Source: Agromyces subbeticus DSM 16689
Lineage (GTDB): Bacteria; Actinomycetota; Actinomycetes; Actinomycetales; Microbacteriaceae
Direction of reading: 5' to 3'
Assembly: GCF_000421565.1 (NCBI RefSeq)
Contig: NZ_ATXG01000012.1
Span: forward strand, 78,491 to 142,490
DNA length: 64,000 nucleotides
Both the position numbers and the translations under genes were made by a program. Below, piece after piece: positions 59,055 to 64,000 of this stretch. The notes beneath the pieces were generated by a model. It searched no databases, was not told the origin of the DNA, and saw nothing but the letters and a program-made list of their open reading frames with translations. Each line of letters starts with the position of its first letter. The first letter of the stretch is position 1.

Positions 59055-60419
59055 ATGGCCCGCCCCACCTCCACGTTCCGCTGTTCAGAGTGCGGCTGGA
59101 GCACCCTCAAGTGGGCGGGTCGATGCGGCGAGTGCCAGCAGTGGGGCACTGTGGTCGACGTGGCAGAGGCCACGGGCATCGTGCGCGCCGTGCAAGCGGT
59201 GCAGCTCGGTGAAGCCCGCACTGCGAGGTCGATTCTCGACGTGCAGACCGAAGACGCCGCGCACCGGCCGAGCGGCATCGGTGAGTTCGACCGGGTGCTC
59301 GGCGGGGGCATCGTGGCGGGCGCCGCGATCCTGCTCTCCGGCGAGCCAGGGGTCGGCAAGTCCACGCTCCTGCTCGAGGTCGCGGCCCGCGTCGCCGCGA
59401 GCGGCCGGCGGGTGCTCTACGTCACGGCCGAAGAATCGGTCGCCCAGGTGCGCCTTCGTGCGGGTCGCACTGGCGCGCTGCAGAGCGAGCTCTTCCTCGC
59501 CGCAGAGACCGACCTCGCGACCATCCTCGGGCAGGTCGACGCCATCCGGCCCGCGCTGCTCATCGTCGACTCCGTGCAGACCGTGTCATCGTCGCTCTCC
59601 GACGGCCTGCCCGGGCAACCGAGCCAGGTGCGCGAGGTCGCCTCGACCCTCATCCGCGTCGCGAAAGAGCGGCAGCTGCCCGTGCTGCTCGTCGGCCACG
59701 TCACGAAAGACGGCTCGATCGCCGGGCCCCGCCTGCTCGAGCACCTCGTCGACGTCGTGTGCCAGTTCGAGGGCGACCGCCAGACCGCGCTGCGATTCGT
59801 GCGCGCACTCAAGAACCGCTTCGGCCCGACCGACGAGGTCGGTTGCTTCGAGATGACGGGCGAGGGCATCGCCGAGGTGCCCGACCCGTCGGGCCTCTTC
59901 CTCTCGAGCGGCCGCAGCGCGGTGAGCGGCACGTGCGTCACCGTCGCACTCGAGGGCCGGCGGGCGCTGCCCGTCGAGGTGCAGGCGCTCGTCGTCTCCA
60001 CGAACGCGCCGCAACCGCGTCGTGTCGTCAACGGCGTCGACCCGTCACGCGTCGCCATGATCATCGCCGTGCTCGAACGCCGGGCGGGCCTCAAGACCCT
60101 CGGCGCGCATGACGTCTACGTCTCCACGGTCGGCGGCGTGCGGCTCGCCGAGCCCGGCGCCGACCTGGCGATCGCGGTCGCCATCGCGTCGGCCATGCGC
60201 GACCGCGCCGTGCCGCACGAGCTCGCGGCGTTCGGCGAGATCAGCCTCGCGGGTGAAGTGCGGCCCGTCACAGCGGCCAAGCAGCGCGCCGCCGAAGCCA
60301 AGCGACTCGGCTACACGACCATCCTCGATGTCGAGGCCGGCAGCGTGCACGCCGCCGTGCAGCGCGCCATGATGGCCTCGACCGGCCCGCGCGAGCGCGA
60401 ACTCGACGCCGCGTTCTGA
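59055..60419 (+). CDS. radA: DNA repair protein RadA
   Basis: The 454-residue protein has the N-terminal four-Cys zinc finger (CSECGWSTLKWAGRCGEC), Walker A GEPGVGKSTL (near 97), the RadA KNRFG motif (LKNRFGPTDEVG near 255) and a Lon-like C-terminal domain (AGADLAIAVAIASAMRDR-like segment). It drives branch migration in recombination. TAGTCT ends six bases before the ATG (leaderless), separating it from the SGNH gene nine bases upstream. Confidence 0.97.
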   Translation: MARPTSTFRCSECGWSTLKWAGRCGECQQWGTVVDVAEATGIVRAVQAVQLGEARTARSILDVQTEDAAHRPSGIGEFDRVLGGGIVAGAAILLSGEPGVGKSTLLLEVAARVAASGRRVLYVTAEESVAQVRLRAGRTGALQSELFLAAETDLATILGQVDAIRPALLIVDSVQTVSSSLSDGLPGQPSQVREVASTLIRVAKERQLPVLLVGHVTKDGSIAGPRLLEHLVDVVCQFEGDRQTALRFVRALKNRFGPTDEVGCFEMTGEGIAEVPDPSGLFLSSGRSAVSGTCVTVALEGRRALPVEVQALVVSTNAPQPRRVVNGVDPSRVAMIIAVLERRAGLKTLGAHDVYVSTVGGVRLAEPGADLAIAVAIASAMRDRAVPHELAAFGEISLAGEVRPVTAAKQRAAEAKRLGYTTILDVEAGSVHAAVQRAMMASTGPRERELDAAF

Positions 60420-60444
60420 TCCAGCGAGCAGTGAGCCGCAGGCG

Positions 60445-60855
60445 CTACGCTTCGAGCGCTCGCAGCAGCTCGGCGGGCGGCGCCTGCATCGGGTGGGGCC
60501 CGGCGATGTCGAGGAACACCGTCGTGATCGTCGACTCGTAACGCTTTAGGAACGAGCGGAGCCATGCAGGGCTCTGCAGGCCGACCGCGGGCGGCAGGTT
60601 CGCGGGCTTGTACGCGGCGTCGCTGAAGAGCAGCAGCGCGACCTCGCCGGTGTTCGGATCGCGATAGGTCCACACCTCGCCGCCGTCGAGGGGCTTGTCG
60701 CGCGGTCCGGGCTTGACGAGCGGCACCACGGTGTTGCCGTGCCGCAGGGCGAGCGCCACCGCCGCGATGTCCTGCCGTTCGAGCGCCTCTGCGAGCGCCT
60801 GCGAATGGAACTCCACGGGCTCCGCCGCTTGCTTGCCTCGTGCCTTGCCTGCCAT
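60445..60855 (-). CDS. SseB-family protein
   Basis: The 136-residue protein shows the SseB N-terminal domain pattern: SQALAEALERQDIAAVALAL, VVPLVKPG, EVWTYRDPNTGEVALLLFSDAAYKPANLPP. SseB-like proteins are of unknown role in actinobacteria. A basic N-terminus (AGKARGKQAAE) precedes. TACCCT ends six bases before the ATG (leaderless). It converges with radA 25 bases away without an evident terminator. Confidence 0.75.
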   Translation of the reverse strand: MAGKARGKQAAEPVEFHSQALAEALERQDIAAVALALRHGNTVVPLVKPGPRDKPLDGGEVWTYRDPNTGEVALLLFSDAAYKPANLPPAVGLQSPAWLRSFLKRYESTITTVFLDIAGPHPMQAPPAELLRALEA

Positions 60856-61156
60856 TCCACAAGGGTACCGAGCGGATGTCACGCCGCGGGCCGCCGTCCG
60901 CCCACGGCGCACCCTGGGGTGTCTGTCACCGACTTGTGGCACTGCCCCGGAAGGGGATGTGTACTTCGGAAGAAAGAGCCCTAAGATGTCTGTGCCGGAC
61001 CGTGAGGGTCCGAGGTGTCGACGAAGACGACGGCGTTCTCGTTGACCCCACGGCGCCGGCGCATTCACCTGATTCCTGCCCGAGCGACGATGTCGTCGGG
61101 CGCTCGTACCATCGAATCAATCGCGCGGGCCGGCGCGCTCCACCCGAAGGAGCACC
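60856..61156. other. Non-coding divergent promoter region
   Basis: This 301-base gap holds the leaderless promoter of the SseB-like gene (TACCCT at 60862-60867, minus strand) and, on the plus strand, TAAGAT near 60981 and TACCAT near 61107 as -10 candidates for the gene at 61157. A weak hairpin (CGAGCG...CGCTCG near 61081-61106) precedes the latter. I see no coding frame or recognisable RNA. Confidence 0.4.
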
Positions 61157-61441
61157 GTGGCCAGCAGCCTCCCGAAACCCATCAGGGTCGACGGCGACAC
61201 GTGGGTGTGCATGCGCAACGACCCAGCCCTGCCGAAGGCGATCATCCGCCGCTACCGCGACGTGAAGCGGGGCGACGTCTTTCTCGTCATCAAGTGGGCG
61301 CTCGACCCCGCCGACCAGCAGCTCATGTCATCGGCGACGTCGCTCGACGCCGCCAACGCGCTCGTGCGCTTCGACCCGCCCGCGGCGACCGCGCCGGCCT
61401 TCGCCGGCTACCCCCACTCGACGTCACGGCCGACTCAGTAG
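61157..61441 (+). CDS. Small conserved-looking protein, unknown function
   Basis: The 94-residue protein starts with GTG behind GAAGGAG. It has a compact first 75 residues with a mixed strand/helix pattern (KPIRVDGDTWVCMRNDPALPKAIIRRYRD, DVFLVIKWALDPADQQLM, SLDAANALVRFDPP) and a Pro/Ser-rich end. No family is recognised. Its stop overlaps the convergent gene's stop by seven bases. Confidence 0.68.
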   Translation: MASSLPKPIRVDGDTWVCMRNDPALPKAIIRRYRDVKRGDVFLVIKWALDPADQQLMSSATSLDAANALVRFDPPAATAPAFAGYPHSTSRPTQ

Positions 61442-62070
61442 AGCAGGAACTGCTTCTGCTCGGCCGACTCGAACCCGTCGACCGAGACCGCGAGGTGGTA
61501 CGACGCTCCCCCGGCCGGCACCGTCTCACGCGCGCCCTCGCACGTCTCGGGGGTCGAGCGGGTGCGATCCCAGATGATCGGCACGCTCGAGCTCACCGGC
61601 GTGCCCGGTGTCAGCGAGACCTCGGCGTCGATGGCGTCGACCTGGCAGTCGGTCGAGGTCCAGTAGGCCTCGGTACCGCTCGTGATCGTGAAGGTCTGGG
61701 CCGCGGTGCCGGCATTCAGCACGCAGACGTTGGTGCCCACGTTGGTGATCGTGACCGACAGCTGCGGCTGCTCGCCGGGCTCGTACGAGGACTTGTCGGT
61801 GATCGCCTCGACAGAGACCTGCTCGGGCGCGCACGGGTCGCCGTCGGCGGCCGTCGGCTCGGTGGGAATGGATGTCGTCTCTGGCGCGGTGGTCGGAACC
61901 GCGCTCGGCGAGGCACCGGCGCCCCCGGCCTCGTCACCCTGGCTCGCGCCCGGGCGCACGATGACGAGCACGATCGCGATGATGACCGCGATGAGTCCGA
62001 TGAGCACCACGATGCGCCGACGTCGGTACACCTGCGGCGATTGCCGCCCGGCCGGTGTGTTCGTCGACAT
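61435..62070 (-). CDS. Single-TM protein with extracytoplasmic beta-sandwich-like domain
   Basis: The 211-residue protein has a basic cytoplasmic start (VYRRRR), a membrane helix near 21-42 (IVVLIGLIAVIIAIVLVIV), an Ala/Pro/Thr linker and an outer domain with strand-rich segments (VEAITDKSSYEPGEQPQLSVTITNVGTNVCVLNAG, SYHLAVSVDGFES). It has four Cys. The SYEPGEQPQLSVTITN pattern resembles DUF4232- or Ig-like domains. TACCCT ends six bases before the ATG (leaderless). Function unknown. Confidence 0.72.
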   Translation of the reverse strand: MSTNTPAGRQSPQVYRRRRIVVLIGLIAVIIAIVLVIVRPGASQGDEAGGAGASPSAVPTTAPETTSIPTEPTAADGDPCAPEQVSVEAITDKSSYEPGEQPQLSVTITNVGTNVCVLNAGTAAQTFTITSGTEAYWTSTDCQVDAIDAEVSLTPGTPVSSSVPIIWDRTRSTPETCEGARETVPAGGASYHLAVSVDGFESAEQKQFLLY

Positions 62071-62133
62071 GCACACAGGGTACGACCGGGACGCCGCTGC
62101 CCGCGGCATCCGCTCGGCGCGCCGAATGCCGTC

Positions 62134-62269
62134 TCAGAGAAGCTTCAGCAAGCGCACATCACCAGCGGCCGAATCCCGACAGCGCCACCATCAGAGAAGC
62201 TTCAGCATGCGCACATCACCAGCGGGCCGATTCCCGACAGCGCCACCATCAGAGAAGCTTCAGCATGCG
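62134..62269. repeat. 57/58-base tandem duplication of the argA 3' end
   Basis: Two nearly identical units (62134-62190 and 62191-62248) begin TCAGAGAAGCTTCAGCA and end GACAGCGCCACCA. A third partial copy (62249-62269) is the actual end of argA. The units differ by two substitutions and one inserted G. They look like a duplicated gene tail plus downstream spacer. Confidence 0.88.
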
Positions 62270-62752
62270 GGTGTTGCCGAGCGTGTTCTGCTTGACCCTC
62301 GCGAGGTCGAGGAACTCGGCGACGCCCTCGTCGTTCGAGCGCACGAGTTCGGCGTAGACATCGGGGTCGACGGTCTCGCGCCCCATGTCGACGAAGCCGT
62401 GCCGGCCGAAGAATGCCGTCTCGAAGGTGAGGCAGAAGAGCCGGCTGAGGCCGAGCTCGCGCGCCTCGCCCTCGAGCGCGGCGAGCAGGGCATGGCCGAC
62501 GCCGTGACCGAGCCACGCGTCGTCGACCGCGAGGGTGCGCACCTCGCCGAGGTCCTCCCACATGACGTGCAGCGCGCCGGCGCCGATGAGTCGACCGTCG
62601 TCGGTCTCGGCCACGCGGAACTCCTGCACCGAGCCGTAGAGGTCGACGCGCTCCTTACCGAGCAGGATGCGTCGAGTGACGAGCGGTTCCACGAGGTCGA
62701 TGATTCGCGGCACATCGTTCGTGCGCGCCCGGCGGACATGGAACTCGGTCAT
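62249..62752 (-). CDS. argA: Amino-acid N-acetyltransferase (short actinobacterial ArgA)
   Basis: The 167-residue GNAT protein resembles the mycobacterial Rv2747-type ArgA: VRRARTNDVPRIIDLVEPL, RVDLYGSVQEFRVAE, GAGALHVMWEDLGEVRTLAVD, GHGVGHALL, FCLTFETAFFGRHGF and the ending VAEFLDLARVKQNTLGNTRML. It makes N-acetylglutamate from glutamate or glutamine, the entry to arginine synthesis. The ATG overlaps the stop of the MerR gene, and TACGAT ends six bases before it, so it may be both coupled and independently leaderless. Its last codons are duplicated downstream. Confidence 0.9.
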   Translation of the reverse strand: MTEFHVRRARTNDVPRIIDLVEPLVTRRILLGKERVDLYGSVQEFRVAETDDGRLIGAGALHVMWEDLGEVRTLAVDDAWLGHGVGHALLAALEGEARELGLSRLFCLTFETAFFGRHGFVDMGRETVDPDVYAELVRSNDEGVAEFLDLARVKQNTLGNTRMLKLL

Positions 62753-63225
62753 CCACTCATCGTATTGCTCGCGGCCGGCCGGGCCTCTTCGCCCGGGCGG
62801 GCGACGGCGTCGATCACGGGGCATCGCGGGTGCGTCGGCCCGGTCTCGATGAGCAACGCGAGCGCCGCCCGCACGCGGGTCAGGTCGCCGATCTTCTCGT
62901 CGAGCTCCACGAGCTTGCCCGCCACCTGCTCGGCGACCTCATCGAAGGTGATGAGTTCGGGGGCATCGGAGAGCCGCAGCACGTCGCGCACCTCGCGCAG
63001 CGTGAAGCCGAGGCGCTGCGCCCGCCGGATGAACCGCACACGCTGCACCGCCTCGGGCGAGTACGAACGGTAGCCGGCGAGCGAGCGCGCGTCGGGTTCG
63101 ACGAGCCCCTGCCGCTCGTAGAACCGCACGGTGCTGACGGCGACGTCGGCCGACCGGGCGAGCAGCCCGATCGTCAGTGCTTCGTGCGCAGGCGCAGCAA
63201 CCCGCTGAGCTGGAGTGCCAGCCAC
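62749..63225 (-). CDS. MerR-family transcriptional regulator
   Basis: The protein has the MerR winged helix TIGLLARSADVAVSTVRFYERQGLVEPDARSLAGYRSYSPEAVQRVRFIRRAQRLGFTLREVRDVL and a dimerisation coiled coil (EVAEQVAGKLVELDEKIGDLTRVRAAL). A single Cys near the end (HPRCPVID) leaves metal sensing uncertain. I placed the start at the GTG at 63225, four bases behind GGGGAGG, giving 158 residues and a 52-base overlap with the upstream gene. An alternative is a CTG at the LTIG position, aligned with the usual MTIG start and overlapping the previous stop in CTGA. Confidence 0.87.
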   Translation of the reverse strand: MAGTPAQRVAAPAHEALTIGLLARSADVAVSTVRFYERQGLVEPDARSLAGYRSYSPEAVQRVRFIRRAQRLGFTLREVRDVLRLSDAPELITFDEVAEQVAGKLVELDEKIGDLTRVRAALALLIETGPTHPRCPVIDAVARPGEEARPAASNTMSG

Positions 63226-63620
63226 AGGACCTCCCCGATCAGGAACACGACGATCGTCGCGCTCTGCCCATTCAACAGTGCCCACGTCATCCAGAGTGCG
63301 AAGATCGCCCGGCCGATCGTGTCGATCGCGATGAATCTCGGTTCGGTGCGCAGAAGGCGGGCGACCGCCCACATCGTCACGGCGGTGCCGAACATACTCG
63401 TGAACATGAGGGCCGTCGCGTCGAAGGCGGGCAGCTGCGCTCCGGGCACGTCGAACGCGTCGTGCGCCCAGCGAGTGGCGCCGAGCAGCAGCGAGGCGGT
63501 GAACGGGGTCGCGAAGCCGACGGTCACGATCAGGTCGTAGACGGCGCCCGCTCGCCCCCAGCGCGGGCGTACGTAGTCGGTGGCGGTGGTCGGACTGGCG
63601 AGTGCGAGTGCGTCGGTCAT
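63174..63620 (-). CDS. Small four-TM membrane protein, unknown function
   Basis: The 148-residue protein has about four hydrophobic helices: AVYDLIVTVGFATPFTASLLL, ALMFTSMFGTAVTMWAVARLL, IGRAIFALWMTWALLNG and IVVFLIGEVLWLALQLSGLL. It is the first gene of an operon with the MerR regulator and argA, and its promoter has a MerR-type operator. It may be the structural target of the regulator, for example in export or resistance, but nothing in the sequence identifies a substrate. Leaderless start: the -10 box ends six bases before the ATG. Confidence 0.75.
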   Translation of the reverse strand: MTDALALASPTTATDYVRPRWGRAGAVYDLIVTVGFATPFTASLLLGATRWAHDAFDVPGAQLPAFDATALMFTSMFGTAVTMWAVARLLRTEPRFIAIDTIGRAIFALWMTWALLNGQSATIVVFLIGEVLWLALQLSGLLRLRTKH

Positions 63621-63626
63621 TCCGTC

Positions 63627-63658
63627 ATGATCGACCCTGCACCATGGTGCAGGGTCAA
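63627..63658 (-). promoter_or_regulatory. MerR-type promoter with 24-base perfect palindrome
   Basis: On the minus strand TTGACC (63658-63653) and GATCAT (63632-63627) are separated by 20 bases, the over-long spacer typical of MerR-activated promoters. Bases 63633-63656 form a perfect 24-base palindrome centred on CCATGG with arms GACCCTGCAC. The -10 hexamer ends six bases before the ATG at 63620. The operon encodes a MerR protein, so autoregulation is strongly implied. Confidence 0.85.
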
Positions 63659-63674
63659 GTCCGCGCACCCGGCC

Positions 63675-63802
63675 GGTGCACGCCGCAGACGACGGCGCGC
63701 TGGTCGAGTCGGTGCACGCCGCAGACGACGGCGCGCTGGTCGAGTCGGTGCACGCCGCAGACGACGGCGCGCTGGTCGAGTCGGTGCACGCCGCAGACGA
63801 CG
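63675..63802. repeat. 36-base tandem repeat, three and a half copies
   Basis: Units at 63675-63710, 63711-63746 and 63747-63782 are identical, and 63783-63802 is a partial fourth. Each begins GGTGCACGCCGCAGACGACG. Being a multiple of three, the array is open in several frames (for example VHAADDGALVES), but no start or ribosome binding site supports translation. It lies between the MerR operon promoter and a terminator. Confidence 0.9.
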
Positions 63803-63834
63803 AAGGGGCGGATGCCGCAGCATCCGCCCCTTCG
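63801..63834. terminator. Terminator of the gene at the window end
   Basis: CGAAGGGGCGGATGC pairs perfectly with GCATCCGCCCCTTCG around a CGCA loop, 11 bases beyond the stop of the minus-strand gene that enters from the right edge. Confidence 0.75.
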
Positions 63835-63845
63835 TGTCGTTCCGG

Positions 63846-64000
63846 CTACTCGCCCGACGCAGCCGCCAGGTCGGGGCTCACCGGACCGGTGCCGATGGCA
63901 GCGGCCGTGTTCACGCCGAGGCCCACGGGGAGCTCGCGCTGCGTGGTCGTGAAGAGGAACTCGCCGTCTTTGAAGTCGACGTGCACGTGATCGCCCGAAT
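63846..64000 (-). CDS. C-terminal end of a protein cut by the window edge, possibly a Clp-type ATPase
   Basis: The minus strand encodes the last 51 residues of a protein ending in TAG: GDHVHVDFKDGEFLFTTTQ, then LPVGLGVNTAAAIGTGPVSP and an Ala/Ser-rich end. The GD-VxVD--DG-F-F pattern resembles the final strands of Clp/Hsp100 C-terminal domains, and clp genes often lie near radA and argA in actinobacteria. With so little sequence the assignment is tentative. Confidence 0.5.
   Translation of the reverse strand, partial: SGDHVHVDFKDGEFLFTTTQRELPVGLGVNTAAAIGTGPVSPDLAAASGE

Noticed and set aside
62134..62269. 57/58-base repeats as CRISPR or phage attachment sites
   Set aside because: They are contiguous copies of a gene tail without unique spacers, and there is no integrase or prophage gene nearby.
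63675..63802. 36-base repeats as a CRISPR array
   Set aside because: The units are directly adjacent with no spacers, the number is small and no cas gene is present.
63675..63990. Plus-strand peptide with VHAADDGALVES repeats
   Set aside because: No ribosome binding site or conserved domain; the frame runs through a terminator stem and opposite the end of a real gene.

Overview
The window is high-GC (about 70%) actinobacterial DNA. The actinobacterial rpoB-rpoC pair, many leaderless genes with a TANNNT box just before the start codon, a Rv2747-type ArgA, the YidC/DUF6412 pair and a family-typical GGATGCC/GGCATCC word all point to a Microbacteriaceae-like organism (Agromyces or a close relative; genus is inference).

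Layout. 1-6.6 kb (minus strand): a type VII secretion-type FtsK/SpoIIIE ATPase with an FHA domain (cut by the window edge), an RDD+FHA membrane protein and two membrane proteins of unknown role. 6.8-7.8 kb: an acetyl-xylan-esterase-like hydrolase. 7.9-15.3 kb: rpoC and rpoB, both with TTG starts and a clear sigma-A promoter. 15.6-26.5 kb: two tandem spermidine-synthase-like proteins, a zinc alcohol dehydrogenase, 5-oxoprolinase pxpABC, a PQQ-type sugar dehydrogenase lipoprotein and several small, mostly leaderless genes. 26.7-31.6 kb: a DEAD-box helicase, a secreted crystallin-like protein, an ECF sigma factor with a membrane partner, a VOC protein and an AraC regulator.

The most coherent block is 31.6-49.2 kb, fourteen genes all on the minus strand. 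In transcription order it encodes a GH127 beta-L-arabinofuranosidase-like enzyme, a peptide ABC transporter (binding protein, two permeases, two ATPases), a prolyl aminopeptidase, an aminopeptidase P, a GntR regulator, a three-subunit D-hydroxyproline dehydrogenase, a 1-pyrroline-4-hydroxy-2-carboxylate deaminase, a 4-hydroxyproline epimerase and an alpha-ketoglutarate semialdehyde dehydrogenase. Read together this is a route from arabinosylated hydroxyproline-rich peptides (plant extensin type) to 2-oxoglutarate: import, removal of L-arabinose, release of Hyp, then Hyp catabolism. A 13-base AT-rich motif (AGTAATATGTCAC) occurs upstream of both the first gene of the block and the Hyp catabolic operon, suggesting one regulon under the GntR protein.

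49.4-64 kb: a GNAT protein, a deazaflavin-type oxidoreductase, a Nudix-like protein, esterases, a DUF5997 gene divergent from a LysR-type effector domain that lacks its helix-turn-helix, a class I amidotransferase, a YidC paralogue with DUF6412, DNA polymerase IV, a VOC gene behind a double palindromic operator, tRNA-Ser(CGA), radA, argA in an operon with a MerR regulator behind a textbook MerR operator, tandem repeats and the 3' end of a further gene. The 5' part of the first gene's product is complete but its C-terminus, and the N-terminus of the last gene's product, lie outside the window.
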